Below are positions 49,002-58,105 of a stretch of 64,000 nt of DNA, in pieces. The stretch comes from Hylemonella sp. GTDB lineage: Bacteria > Pseudomonadota > Gammaproteobacteria > Burkholderiales > Burkholderiaceae_C. Where the stretch lies: assembly GCA_030695415.1 (NCBI GenBank), contig JAUYQZ010000036.1, positions 1 to 64,000 of the forward strand. Direction: 5' to 3'. Position numbers and translations under genes: made by a program. The notes beneath the pieces were generated by a model that made no database searches, had not been told where the DNA came from, and was given only the letters and a program-made list of their open reading frames with translations. Positions within the stretch are counted from its first letter, which is position 1. The number at the start of each line of letters is the position of its first letter.

Positions 49002-49819
49002 ACCCGCGTCCGCGTCCCGCTTTCCCGGTGCGGCTGGACCGGCCGTCCGATGCCCCGGCACGTTTCGCACGCGCGGTGGCGCCAGCCGCAGCGCGCACTG
49101 GCGCGGGGCCCGCCCCCGCGGGTGGTGGACAGCCCCGCCCGCAAGCGGCATCCCTCACCCCTCAGGGCCTGGGCCTGGATTCGCAGGCGGTGCGCCTGGC
49201 CATGGTGCAGAAGCTGGCGGCCCAGGGCATCCAGGATGCGCGCGTGCTCCAGGCCATGGGGCGTGTTGAGCGGCATCGTTTCGTCGACACGGCGCTGGCC
49301 ACCCAGGCCTACGAGGACACCAGCCTGCCCATCGGCCTGGGCCAGACCATTTCCAAGCCCAATGTGGTGGCGCGCATGGTGGAGCTGCTGCTGGCCGGTC
49401 GGACCGAGCCCATGGGGCGTGTGCTGGAGATCGGCACCGGGTGCGGCTACCAGGCCGCCGTGCTCAGCCTGCTGGTGAAAGAGGTCTACAGCATCGAGCG
49501 CCTGCGCGGCCTGCACGAGAAGGCGCGTGAGAATCTGCGCCTGCTGCGTCTGCCCAATGTTCACCTGCTGTTCGGTGACGGCATGGCCGGTTTTGCCCAG
49601 GGCGCGCCTTATGCGGGCATCATCGCGGCGGCCGGCGGCGAGGCCGTGCCGCCGGCCTGGATCGAGCAGCTCGCCGTGGGCGGTCGCCTGGTGGCGCCGG
49701 TGGCCCGTGCCGCGGGCGCAGCCCAGGCCTTGCTGGTGCTGGACAAGACCGCCAGCGGCGTGCAGCACACGCTGCTTGAGGCGGTGCACTTTGTCCCCCT
49801 AAAATCGGGCATCGCATGA
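48998..49819 (+). CDS. pcm: protein-L-isoaspartate O-methyltransferase
   Basis: SAM-dependent repair methyltransferase of 273 residues. The family core begins near residue 65 ([32 protein letters not shown]) and includes [22 protein letters not shown], the SAM motif [17 protein letters not shown] and [19 protein letters not shown]. An unusual Pro/Ala/Arg-rich N-terminal extension of about 60 residues is likely disordered; it is common in Burkholderiales Pcm. It overlaps surE by four bases and ends just before nlpD. Confidence 0.95.
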   Translation: MNPRPRPAFPVRLDRPSDAPARFARAVAPAAARTGAGPAPAGGGQPRPQAASLTPQGLGLDSQAVRLAMVQKLAAQGIQDARVLQAMGRVERHRFVDTALATQAYEDTSLPIGLGQTISKPNVVARMVELLLAGRTEPMGRVLEIGTGCGYQAAVLSLLVKEVYSIERLRGLHEKARENLRLLRLPNVHLLFGDGMAGFAQGAPYAGIIAAAGGEAVPPAWIEQLAVGGRLVAPVARAAGAAQALLVLDKTASGVQHTLLEAVHFVPLKSGIA

Positions 49820-49830
49820 AGGAATCATCT

Positions 49831-50685
49831 ATGACGGTCAATTCTCGAGGAGCCGGGCTGTTGGGTTTGCTGCTGGCAGGTGCTGTCATGCTGGCAGCTT
49901 GCGGCACGGGCCCGGGCAGCGCGCCCGTGGAGGATCGGCGCACCTCTGTCTCCCGGCCGGTGATGGACCCCAATACCGTGGCGGTCAAGCAGCCGCCGGG
50001 TTTCGAGAACGCCGGCAAGGTCGGCTACTACACCGTCAAGCCCGGCGAGACGCTGATCCGCATCGGGCTGGAAACCGGGCAGAACTGGAAAGACATTGCC
50101 GCCTGGAACAACCTGGCCCAGCCCAACCAGATCGAAGTCGGGCAGGTCTTGCGGGTGACCCCGCCCGTCGTGGCGGCTGAAAGTAGTGGCGTCGTGAGCC
50201 GGCCCGTCGGTTCGGCCAGCATCGCTTCAAGCCAGGTCCAGCCCGGCCAGGCCTCCAGCGCAGCGGCCAGGCCGTCTGCCGCGGCCGCGGCCGCGGAGCC
50301 TGCTGCGGCGGCCGAGTCCGGCCTGAGCTGGATCTGGCCCGTGCCTGGCCCGGTGCTGGCAGGTTTCGACGAGGTGAAGAACAAGGGCCTGGACCTGGGT
50401 GGCGCGGCTGGTGAACCGGTGCTGGCCGCGGCCGAGGGGCGTGTGGTCTATGTCGGTGCCGGCCTGCGCGGTTACGGCAACCTCATCATTCTCAAGCACA
50501 ACAACACTTACCTGACGGCCTACGCGCACAACAAGACGCTGCTGGTCAAGGAGGACCAGGCCGTGCGCAGGGGGCAGAAGATCGCCGAGATGGGCAACAG
50601 CGATGCCGACCGCGTGAAGCTGCACTTCGAGGTGCGGCGCCAGGGCAAGCCGGTGGACCCGCTCAAGTACCTGCCGCCCCGCTAG
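49831..50685 (+). CDS. nlpD: NlpD-like lipoprotein with LysM and degenerate M23 (LytM) domain
   Basis: Outer-membrane lipoprotein of 284 residues; the signal peptide ends in lipobox LAAC. LysM (about 63-108: YYTVKPGETLIRIGLETGQNW) binds peptidoglycan. The M23 domain (about 165-280) lacks two catalytic positions: Asn-Lys precedes GLDLGG where a zinc His is expected, and KLHFEV replaces HLHFE. It is therefore likely an amidase activator as in E. coli NlpD. ATG 49831 has AAGGA seven bases upstream; ATG 49816 overlaps the pcm stop. Confidence 0.93.
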   Translation: MTVNSRGAGLLGLLLAGAVMLAACGTGPGSAPVEDRRTSVSRPVMDPNTVAVKQPPGFENAGKVGYYTVKPGETLIRIGLETGQNWKDIAAWNNLAQPNQIEVGQVLRVTPPVVAAESSGVVSRPVGSASIASSQVQPGQASSAAARPSAAAAAAEPAAAAESGLSWIWPVPGPVLAGFDEVKNKGLDLGGAAGEPVLAAAEGRVVYVGAGLRGYGNLIILKHNNTYLTAYAHNKTLLVKEDQAVRRGQKIAEMGNSDADRVKLHFEVRRQGKPVDPLKYLPPR

Positions 50686-50713
50686 GGGCGCCCTGACGCC
50701 GTGAGGAACAGCC

Positions 50714-51724
50714 ATGCCCAGACGCTCCCTCCACGGTAAGACACGCGGCCTTCATCCTTTCGCAGCGGGCACGGACGACGCGGCCCATGCTGCCGGGCAT
50801 GCTCCCGCCGAGGAGCCCCCTGGCGGCCAGGAACATGCAGCCTTGGCGGTCAACCCGTCGGAACTGGCGGGCGAATCCGGCGATGCGCTGACCTCCTACC
50901 TGCGCCAGGTGCGCCGCACCGAACTCTTCACGCCGGCACAGGAATACGAAACCGCCGTGCGTGCGCGCGCCGGCGACTTTGCCGCGCGCCAGAGCATGAT
51001 CGAGCACAACCTGCGCCTGGTGGTCAGCATTGCCAAGCTCTACCTGGGCCGCGGCGTGCCGCTGTCCGACCTGATTGAGGAGGGCAACCTCGGGCTGATG
51101 CATGCGATCGGGAAGTTCGAGCCCGAGCGGGGTTTCCGTTTCTCCACCTATGCCACCTGGTGGATCCGACAGTCGGTGGAGCGCGCGGTGATGCAGCAGG
51201 GGAGGGTGATCCGCCTGCCCGTCAACGTGGTCCGCGAACTGCAGCAGGTGCTGCGCGCACGCCGCGAGTTGGAGAACGATGCTGTGTTTGTGGCGCGACG
51301 CCCGGACGGTGTGCGGGTCGAGGACGTGGCTGACTTCCTGGGGCGCGATACCCATGACGTGGCCGAACTGCTGGCCCTGGCCGAGACGCCGCGCTCGCTG
51401 GACGCCGCGCTGGAGCGCACGGAAGGCGAGCAGACCCTGGGCGACACCGTCGTCGATGAACTGGCCGTCGACCCCAGTGGCATCACGCAGGCGCACGAGG
51501 TGGAACGCCTGCTGGAGGACTGGCTGCTGAGCCTGTCAGAGCGCGAGCGCGAGGTACTCGAAGGCCGATTCGGCCTGCATGATCGCGAGCCTGAAACCCT
51601 GGACGTGCTGAGCCAGCGCCTGGGCCTCACGCGTGAACGCGTGCGGCAGGTGCAGAACGAGGCCTTGTTCAAGCTCAAGCGCCATCTGGCGCGCCGGGGT
51701 ATCACGCGCGAAGCCTTGTTGTGA
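50714..51724 (+). CDS. rpoS: RNA polymerase sigma factor RpoS
   Basis: Stationary-phase sigma factor of 336 residues. After a poorly conserved N-terminal tail (about 55 residues) come region 1.2 ([23 protein letters not shown]), region 2 ([64 protein letters not shown]), region 3, and region 4 ([50 protein letters not shown]). In gammaproteobacteria its main promoter lies in nlpD; the same arrangement is possible here. Confidence 0.96.
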   Translation: MPRRSLHGKTRGLHPFAAGTDDAAHAAGHAPAEEPPGGQEHAALAVNPSELAGESGDALTSYLRQVRRTELFTPAQEYETAVRARAGDFAARQSMIEHNLRLVVSIAKLYLGRGVPLSDLIEEGNLGLMHAIGKFEPERGFRFSTYATWWIRQSVERAVMQQGRVIRLPVNVVRELQQVLRARRELENDAVFVARRPDGVRVEDVADFLGRDTHDVAELLALAETPRSLDAALERTEGEQTLGDTVVDELAVDPSGITQAHEVERLLEDWLLSLSEREREVLEGRFGLHDREPETLDVLSQRLGLTRERVRQVQNEALFKLKRHLARRGITREALL

Positions 51725-51747
51725 AAGTGCTGGGGTAATATCTCCGC

Positions 51748-52533
51748 ATGGTCTCTCCGGTACTTGTCTTCGACATCGAATCCATCCCCGATATCGCTGG
51801 CCTGCGCGCCTTGCGCGGCATGCCCGCCGACAGCACGGACGAGCAGGTCTACGCGGCCTGGCTGGCCGAGCGCAAGGAAAAGGGGCAGAGCGACTTCATG
51901 CCCCTGCACTTGCAGCGGATCCTGGTCATCAGCGCCGTGTTCCGCAATGCCGAGGGCCTGCGCATCCATTCCTTCGTCGACCGTGACGGACACAGCGAAG
52001 GCAAGATCATCCAGACTTTCTTCAACACGCTGGAAAAGCACGTGCCGCAGCTGGTCAGCTGGAACGGCGGTGGTTTCGACCTGCCGGTGCTGCATTACCG
52101 CGGCCTGCAGCATGGTGTCGTGGCCGACAAGTACTGGGATCAGGGCGAGGACGATCGAGACTTCAAGTGGAACAACTACATCAGCCGTTACCACATGCGC
52201 CATCTGGACCTGATGGACCTGCTGGCGATGTACCAGCCCAAGAACAACGCGCCGCTGGACGCCATGGCCAAGCTCTGCGGTTTCCCCGGCAAGCTGGGCA
52301 TGGACGGCTCGGCGGTCTACCCAGCCTATCTGGAAGGCAAGCTGGAGGACATCCGCCGCTATTGCGAGACCGACGTGATGAACACCTATCTGGTGTACTG
52401 CCGTTTCCAGAAAATGCGCGGCGGCCTGCTGGAGGCCGAGTACGAACGGGAGATCGCGCATGTCAAGGAAACGCTCGGCACGCTGGCATCCAGCGAGCCG
52501 CACTGGGACGAGTACCTCAAGGCCTGGGGCTGA
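51748..52533 (+). CDS. predicted 3'-5' exonuclease (PolB-like, DEDD)
   Basis: Protein of 261 residues in the predicted family-B-polymerase-like 3'-5' exonuclease group. The DEDD residues are visible: Asp/Glu in LVFDIESIPDI, Asp in WNGGGFDLPVLHYRGL, and a late Tyr/Asp in RYCETDVMNTYLVYCRF. It lacks any polymerase domain. Its biological role is not established. It lies 23 bp after rpoS and 28 bp before rlmD. Confidence 0.87.
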   Translation: MVSPVLVFDIESIPDIAGLRALRGMPADSTDEQVYAAWLAERKEKGQSDFMPLHLQRILVISAVFRNAEGLRIHSFVDRDGHSEGKIIQTFFNTLEKHVPQLVSWNGGGFDLPVLHYRGLQHGVVADKYWDQGEDDRDFKWNNYISRYHMRHLDLMDLLAMYQPKNNAPLDAMAKLCGFPGKLGMDGSAVYPAYLEGKLEDIRRYCETDVMNTYLVYCRFQKMRGGLLEAEYEREIAHVKETLGTLASSEPHWDEYLKAWG

Positions 52534-52561
52534 GGTACTTTCGCTCTGAGACAATGTCGGG

Positions 52562-53998
52562 ATGTCAGACACCGTCTCCCCCGTTTCCATTTTCCCCGCT
52601 GATGCGCTGAGCATCGAATCCCTCGACATCGAGGCCCAGGGCATCGCACACCGCGCCGATGGCAAGGTGGTGTTCGTCGAGGGCGCGCTGCCCTTCGAGG
52701 TGGTCAGCGCCAGTGTCAACCGACGCAAGAACAACTGGGAGCAGGCCACCGTCACGGCCATCCACCGCGAGTCCTCGCAGCGCGTGCAGCCCGGTTGTCC
52801 GCATTTCGGCCTGCACGCCGGCGCCTGCGGCGGCTGCAAGATGCAGCATCTGCATCCGGCGGCGCAGGTGGCGGTGAAGCAGCGCGTGCTGGAGGACAAC
52901 CTCTGGCACCTGGGCAAGGTGCGCGCCGAGACCGTGCTGCGCCCGATCGAGGGGCCGGCCTGGGGCTACCGCTACCGCGCGCGGCTGTCGGTGCGCCATG
53001 TGCACAAGAAGGGCACCGTACTGGTGGGTTTCCACGAGCGCAAGAGCCGCTACGTGGCCAACATGGAAGTCTGCCCCGTGCTGCCGCCGCATGTGAGCGC
53101 CATGCTGATGCCGCTGCGTGCGCTGATCGGCTCGCTGGAAGCCATCGAGACCTGTCCGCAGATCGAACTGGCCTGCGGAGACGAGGTCACGGCGCTGGTG
53201 CTGCGGCATCTGGAGCCGCTGAGCACGGGGGATCTGGCCAAGCTGCGAGACTTTGCGGTCCGCAATCCCGGCGTGCAGTGGTGGTTGCAGCCCAAGGGGC
53301 CGGACACCGTGCACCTGCTCGACGCGCTGCCGGACACACCGCAGCTGAGCTATGCGCTGCCCGAGTTCGGCATCACCATGCCCTTCAAGCCGACTGATTT
53401 CACCCAGGTCAATCCGCACATCAACCGCGTGCTGGTCTCGCGCGCGCTGCGCCTGCTGGATGCGCAACAGGACGAGCGGGTGATCGACTGGTTCTGCGGC
53501 CTGGGCAACTTCACCCTGCCCATCGCCACCCAGGCGCGCGAGGTGCTGGGCATCGAAGGCAGCGAGACCCTGGTGGCACGCTCACGCGATAACTTGCGAC
53601 GCAACCAGGCCGCGCGCCCCGACGGGCAGGCCCTGGCACCGACGGATTTCGTGGCGCGCAATCTGTTCGAGATGACGCCGGAGCTGCTGGTCCAGGATGG
53701 TGTGGCCGACAAGTGGCTGGTGGATCCGCCGCGCGAGGGCGCTTTCGCCCTGGCCAAGACCCTGGCCGACCTGCACCAGCAGCGCGTGAACCCGGCCGAG
53801 CATCCTGTGACGCCGGGCAGTGAGTCGTGGACGCCGCCGCAGCGCATCGTCTACGTCAGCTGCAACCCGGCCACGCTGGCGCGCGATGCCGGCTTGCTGG
53901 TGCATCAGGGTGGCTACCGCTGCACGCAGGCGGGGGTGGTCAATATGTTTCCGCATACCGCGCACGTCGAGAGCATGGCGGTGTTCGAGCGCGCCTGA
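52562..53998 (+). CDS. rlmD: 23S rRNA (uracil(1939)-C(5))-methyltransferase RlmD
   Basis: SAM-dependent RNA methyltransferase of 478 residues. A TRAM domain (about 15-75) is followed by the iron-sulphur cysteine cluster in [19 protein letters not shown]. The methyltransferase core has [16 protein letters not shown] (SAM), [10 protein letters not shown] and the catalytic Cys in [14 protein letters not shown]. It was formerly named RumA. Confidence 0.95.
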   Translation: MSDTVSPVSIFPADALSIESLDIEAQGIAHRADGKVVFVEGALPFEVVSASVNRRKNNWEQATVTAIHRESSQRVQPGCPHFGLHAGACGGCKMQHLHPAAQVAVKQRVLEDNLWHLGKVRAETVLRPIEGPAWGYRYRARLSVRHVHKKGTVLVGFHERKSRYVANMEVCPVLPPHVSAMLMPLRALIGSLEAIETCPQIELACGDEVTALVLRHLEPLSTGDLAKLRDFAVRNPGVQWWLQPKGPDTVHLLDALPDTPQLSYALPEFGITMPFKPTDFTQVNPHINRVLVSRALRLLDAQQDERVIDWFCGLGNFTLPIATQAREVLGIEGSETLVARSRDNLRRNQAARPDGQALAPTDFVARNLFEMTPELLVQDGVADKWLVDPPREGAFALAKTLADLHQQRVNPAEHPVTPGSESWTPPQRIVYVSCNPATLARDAGLLVHQGGYRCTQAGVVNMFPHTAHVESMAVFERA

Positions 53999-54039
53999 GC
54001 CTAGGGAGGCTTGCCAAATCCTGGACGACTTCTGTTCGG

Positions 54040-54073
54040 GCTGAGCCTGTTGAAGCCCTTCGACAAGCTCAGC
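54040..54073. repeat. REP-like dispersed palindrome
   Basis: GCTGAGCCTGTTGAAG (54040-54055) and CTTCGACAAGCTCAGC (54058-54073) form a hairpin with two mismatches and a 2-nt centre. From memory this matches a palindrome, CTGAGCCTGTCGAAG and complement, scattered between genes in many proteobacteria. It sits between the converging rlmD and lipoprotein genes. Confidence 0.75.
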
Positions 54074-54094
54074 GTGAGCGGTCAGACTCTCGTG

Positions 54095-54463
54095 TCAGGA
54101 GGTTTTCTTGTCGGCCGCCGCGGGCTTGACGGCCGGGGCCTGCTTTTCCGGTTTCTTCTCGGTCTCAGCCGGCTTCGGCGTTTCGGCCGCTTCCTTGGCT
54201 TCGGGGGTGGGCTGCCCTTCGAGTTTGTTGTCCCGCATGTACTGGTCCATTTCGCGCCAACCCTCGAAGACGGCGGTCTTCAGGGCCTTGGGATTGAGCT
54301 GGTAGCACTCCTCAATGCCGCGCAGGGCGTAACGACAGGCGCCACCGATCGCCTTGGCCTCGGCTTCGCGCATGGCAATGCGCGGATCCGGGCCCAGCCC
54401 GGGGATGTCGCAGGCGGCCAGCAGCAGGGCGAAGGCAGGAATGAGCAGTAGGCGCAGCGTCAT
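54095..54463 (-). CDS. small putative lipoprotein
   Basis: Protein of 122 residues with a lipoprotein signal peptide (lipobox LAAC near residue 18). The centre (about 30-85) is helical with two cysteines (GGACRYALRGIEECYQLNP) and WREMDQYMRDNKLEG. The last 40 residues are Pro/Ala/Lys/Glu repeats, probably disordered. I do not recognise the family. It is monocistronic, with a terminator on its upstream side. Confidence 0.75.
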   Translation of the reverse strand: MTLRLLLIPAFALLLAACDIPGLGPDPRIAMREAEAKAIGGACRYALRGIEECYQLNPKALKTAVFEGWREMDQYMRDNKLEGQPTPEAKEAAETPKPAETEKKPEKQAPAVKPAAADKKTS

Positions 54464-54537
54464 GGGTAGGCAATAGGGCGTACTGACCTTATCGGCATGT
54501 CAGGGGGCAGATTGAGTGTCGCATACCCTGCAGGATG

Positions 54538-54563
54538 AAAAAAAGGCCCCGCAGGGCCTTTTT
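54538..54563. terminator. intrinsic terminator downstream of the BI-1 gene
   Basis: AAAAGGCCC-CGCA-GGGCCTTTT with A and T tracts on both flanks. It is located after the stop of the Bax-inhibitor-like gene on the minus strand. Confidence 0.9.
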
Positions 54564-54580
54564 GTGGGGCAGTTCTGCCC

Positions 54581-55279
54581 TTATTCGCGTTCGCCGCCGA
54601 AGATGCCCAGCAGGGCCAGCAGGCTCTGGAACACGTTGATGACGCTCAGGTACAGGGCCAGGGTGGCGCTGATGTAGTTGGTCTCGCCGCCGTCAATGAT
54701 GCGCTTGATGTCGTAGAGCATGAATGCGCTGAAGATGCCGATGGCCAGCATGGAGATCACGATCATGCCGGTGCTGGAGCCGACGAAGACGTTGATGATG
54801 CCGCCGACCATCAGCACGATGGCGCCGACCATCAGCCACTTGCCCATGCCGGACAGATCACGCTTGATCACCGTGGCCAGGCTGGCCATGACGAAGAATA
54901 CGCCGGCGGTGCCTGCGAAGGCGGTCATCACCAGATCGGATCCGTTCTTGAAGCCCAGCACCATGGCGATCAGGCGCGAGAGCATCAGACCCATGAAGAA
55001 GGTGAAGCCGAGCAGAACCGGCACGCCGGCGGCCGAGTTCTTGGTCTTTTCGATGGCGTAGATGAAGCCGAAGGCGCCACCCAGGAAGACGATCAGGCCG
55101 ACGAAGCCGGTCAGGGAGGCGGTGATGCCGGTGGCCACGCCAACCCAGGCGCCCAGCACGGTGGGCAGCAGGCTCAGGGCCAGCAGCCAGTAAGTGTTGC
55201 GCAACACCTTGTTGCGCTCGGTGGCCGACAGCACCTGGCCATAGCCGGTCTGCCCGTAGGTTTGAACTTGTTCGCTCAT
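54581..55279 (-). CDS. Bax inhibitor-1/YccA family membrane protein
   Basis: Seven-segment inner-membrane protein of 232 residues. It starts with a short soluble tail, then VLRNTYWLLALSLLPTVLGAW. Typical family features are AGTAGVFFVMASLATV, GAIVLMVGGIINVFV, and the C-terminal FMLYDIKRIIDGGETNYISATLALYLSVINVFQSLLALLG with paired Asp residues (calcium/proton sensor in homologues). E. coli YccA modulates FtsH. The role here is unproven. Confidence 0.92.
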   Translation of the reverse strand: MSEQVQTYGQTGYGQVLSATERNKVLRNTYWLLALSLLPTVLGAWVGVATGITASLTGFVGLIVFLGGAFGFIYAIEKTKNSAAGVPVLLGFTFFMGLMLSRLIAMVLGFKNGSDLVMTAFAGTAGVFFVMASLATVIKRDLSGMGKWLMVGAIVLMVGGIINVFVGSSTGMIVISMLAIGIFSAFMLYDIKRIIDGGETNYISATLALYLSVINVFQSLLALLGIFGGERE

Positions 55280-55469
55280 GGGGTCATCTCCTTGTCAATC
55301 TGGCAACAGACGTTGGCCAGTTGCGGACATTCTAGGCGGATTCAAGTCGCCGGCTGCAAGCCACCACACACTCTGTGTATTTGTCATGGCAGTTTTGCGC
55401 TGTCGGGCCGCAGAAACCCCGGGTTCTGGGGCTATGCTTGCACCTGTCATTTATTTGCCATTTCCCATC

Positions 55470-55877
55470 ATGCAAACCAAATCCATCCTGCAGCTCGCCG
55501 ACATCAAGCAGATCGCTGCTGCCGCCGAGGCCGAGGCCCTGAAAAACAACTGGGCCGTCAGCATCTCCATCGTCGACGACGGCGGCCACCTGCTGTGGCT
55601 GCAGCGCCTGGACGGCGCCGCTCCCATCTCCGCCCAGATCGCCCCGGCCAAGGCGCACACGGCTGCCATGGGCCGTCGCGAGAGCCGCATCTACGAAGAG
55701 ATGATCAACGGCGGCCGCGTGTCTTTCCTCAGCGCTCCAGGCCTGGACGGCCTGCTCGAAGGCGGCGTGCCGATCATGAAGGACGGCCAGTGCCTGGGCG
55801 CCGTGGGCGTCAGCGGCGTGAAGTCGGTGGAAGACGCGCAGATCGCGCGCGCGGGCATTGCGGCCATTGGCCTGTAA
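55470..55877 (+). CDS. GlcG/HbpS family heme-binding protein
   Basis: Protein of 135 residues in the GlcG/HbpS fold, with SIVDDGGHLLWLQRLDGAAPISAQIAPAKAHTAAMGRRES, PGLDGLLEGGVPIMKDGQCLGAVGVSG and a final AGIAAIGL. Some relatives bind heme or cobalamin degradation products. No signal peptide is present from ATG 55470, so it appears cytoplasmic. It converges with hemP, which makes a heme connection attractive but unproven. The 190-bp gap before it, shared with the BI-1 start, shows no clear operator. Confidence 0.85.
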   Translation: MQTKSILQLADIKQIAAAAEAEALKNNWAVSISIVDDGGHLLWLQRLDGAAPISAQIAPAKAHTAAMGRRESRIYEEMINGGRVSFLSAPGLDGLLEGGVPIMKDGQCLGAVGVSGVKSVEDAQIARAGIAAIGL

Positions 55878-55898
55878 GAGTCCCTCGCCGTCAGGGGT

Positions 55899-55920
55899 CA
55901 GGGGCCCGGCTGGGCCCCTG
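55899..55920. terminator. hairpin between the HbpS-like gene and hemP
   Basis: CAGGGGCCC-GGCT-GGGCCCCTG is a perfect 9-bp stem between converging genes. There is no T tract on the plus side, so termination efficiency is uncertain. Confidence 0.6.
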
Positions 55921-55921
55921 T

Positions 55922-56122
55922 TCATTTCGTGAGAATCAGCTTGCCCTGGCGGGTGGCCTGCAGGCGGTAGAGTTCGCCCTTGTGGTGGATCGTCACGGCC
56001 TTGCCACCCTGCAGCAGGGCGGCGCTGTCCAGCGCTTCGTGCGGCAGTGTCCGCTCTGCGGCGGCCCGGTTCGTGGCCCGGTCAACGGGCGCGACCCGTG
56101 GCTGGTGCGGGGAATCGTTCAT
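55922..56122 (-). CDS. hemP: hemin uptake protein HemP
   Basis: Small protein of 66 residues. The C-terminal half matches HemP: DSAALLQGGKAVTIHHKGELYRLQATRQGKLILTK. In Burkholderiales HemP is a Fur-linked small regulator needed for heme-receptor expression. It is the last gene of the tonB-exbB-exbD-hemP run, 12 bp after exbD. No heme receptor is next to it in this window. Confidence 0.93.
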   Translation of the reverse strand: MNDSPHQPRVAPVDRATNRAAAERTLPHEALDSAALLQGGKAVTIHHKGELYRLQATRQGKLILTK

Positions 56123-56134
56123 CGGTGCCTGGAT

Positions 56135-56545
56135 TCAGCGCTTCGGCTCGGAGACGAAGCCGATCTTGCGCAGCCCGGCCTGGTGCGCCATGGCCATGGC
56201 CTGCGCCACGCGCTCGTAGCGCACGGCCTTGTCACCATTGATGTGCAGCTCGGGTTGCGGGCTGCGCGCGCCCTCGGCCTGCAGCAGCGCCGGCAGGGCT
56301 TCCTCGCTGACGGGGTTGCCGTTGAGGTAGTAGGCGCCGGCGGCGTCGACCGACAGGCGCAGCGTTTCCGGTTTGATCTCCTCGCGCTGGCTCGTGGCCT
56401 GCGGCAGGTCCACGTTGACGGCGTGCTTCATCACCGGCACGGTGATGATGAAGATGATGAGCAGCACCAGCATGACGTCGACCAGCGGCGTCATGTTGAT
56501 CTCGTTCATCACCTCGTCGGTGTCGTCCTGGGTTCCGAAAGCCAT
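56135..56545 (-). CDS. exbD: biopolymer transport protein ExbD
   Basis: Inner-membrane protein of 136 residues with one N-terminal membrane segment (VDVMLVLLIIFIITVPVM, about 22-40) preceded by MNEINMTPLVD, whose Asp is the proton-path residue. The periplasmic domain follows (LRLSVDAAGAYYLNGNPVSEE). It works with ExbB and TonB to energise outer-membrane receptors. Confidence 0.95.
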   Translation of the reverse strand: MAFGTQDDTDEVMNEINMTPLVDVMLVLLIIFIITVPVMKHAVNVDLPQATSQREEIKPETLRLSVDAAGAYYLNGNPVSEEALPALLQAEGARSPQPELHINGDKAVRYERVAQAMAMAHQAGLRKIGFVSEPKR

Positions 56546-56549
56546 GGCA

Positions 56550-57260
<711 letters not shown>

Positions 57261-57282
57261 AAGAGACTCCGGAAAACAAGGA

Positions 57283-57957
57283 TTATTCGAGGACGAAATT
57301 GATGGGCACGTTGAACCACATGGCCTCGGCCACGCCGTTGCGCTTGCCCGGTACATAGCGCCAGCTGCGCACCGTGGCCAGCGCGGCCTGGTCCAGCCGC
57401 TCGTAGCCGCTGGAGCTGCGGATCTCGGCCTGCTGGGCCGTGCCGTCCACGCCGATCAGCACACGCACCACCACCTTGCCCTGTTCGCCCAGGCGGCGGC
57501 TCAGCGGCGGGTAGGCTGGCTTGGGGTTGTTCAGATAGGCCGCATCGCTCGCGGGCTGTTCTATGCGTGCCGGTGCCGGCGGGGCCGCTGGCGCCGCAGC
57601 GACGGCGCTCGCCTCGATGGCCGCAGGGGCGGCTACCGCGGGGGCGGCCTGCGCCACGGCGGGCGAAGGCGTCAGGGCGGTCACGGGCTGCGGCGTCGGC
57701 GGTGGCACCTGGGGTTGGGGCGGGGCCGGTTCCGGCTTGCGCGGCGGCGCCGGTGTCTGCGGCCGCTGGGCCTCGGGGGCGGGGGGGCTGATGAATTCGC
57801 TGAGGATTTCGCCAGGGATGATGACCTCGACGGCGCGGCGCATCAGGCCGCTTTGCAGCGCCCACAGCACGCCCACGTGCAGCAGCACCACGCTGGCAGC
57901 GATGAGCAGGCGTCGGTTCATGGTCGGCTGGAAGTGTGCGGGCTGGGCAAGGTTCAT
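57283..57957 (-). CDS. tonB: TonB family energy transducer
   Basis: TonB of 224 residues (212 if started at MNRRLL, 57921). A single N-terminal signal anchor (LLIAASVVLLHVGVLWAL) is followed by a Pro-rich periplasmic linker (about 50-125, many PAPP and PQPQ units). The C-terminal TonB domain is complete: YPPLSRRLGEQGKVVVRVLIGVDG, SSGYERLDQAALATVRSWRYVPGKRNG and WFNVPINFVLE. It heads the tonB-exbB-exbD-hemP unit behind a Fur-box-like site. Confidence 0.94.
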   Translation of the reverse strand: MNLAQPAHFQPTMNRRLLIAASVVLLHVGVLWALQSGLMRRAVEVIIPGEILSEFISPPAPEAQRPQTPAPPRKPEPAPPQPQVPPPTPQPVTALTPSPAVAQAAPAVAAPAAIEASAVAAAPAAPPAPARIEQPASDAAYLNNPKPAYPPLSRRLGEQGKVVVRVLIGVDGTAQQAEIRSSSGYERLDQAALATVRSWRYVPGKRNGVAEAMWFNVPINFVLE

Positions 57958-57979
57958 ATTGTCGGGCTTCGTCCGCTGC

Positions 57980-58051
57980 CTACTTCCGGAAGATCCAGCC
58001 GCTGGCCAGCGTGACCAGCGCGAGGCTGCCGAGGAGGATCAGGGGGGACAT
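57980..58051 (-). CDS. possible 23-codon single-span membrane peptide upstream of tonB
   Basis: A short ORF from ATG 58051 to TAG 57980. The peptide begins MSPLILLGSLALVTLASGW and ends in a basic FRK tail, which would be one hydrophobic helix. It begins about 11 bp after TATAAT on the minus strand (58062-58067), so a transcript from there would be nearly leaderless, and no Shine-Dalgarno is visible. Either a real small protein of the Fur-controlled tonB unit or a chance frame. Confidence 0.35.
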   Translation of the reverse strand: MSPLILLGSLALVTLASGWIFRK

Positions 58052-58061
58052 GATGCTATCG

Positions 58062-58086
58062 ATTATAAATGAGAATTATTCGTATC
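58062..58086 (-). promoter_or_regulatory. Fur box overlapping a -10 element, tonB cluster promoter
   Basis: On the plus strand AAATGAGAATTATTCGTATC (58067-58086) matches the futA box at 15 of 20 positions. On the minus strand it abuts TATAAT (58062-58067), a perfect -10 hexamer, so Fur would block polymerase. It lies 105 bp before the tonB start. Confidence 0.7.
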
Positions 58087-58105
58087 TGATGGGTGTGAAC
58101 ACTTT

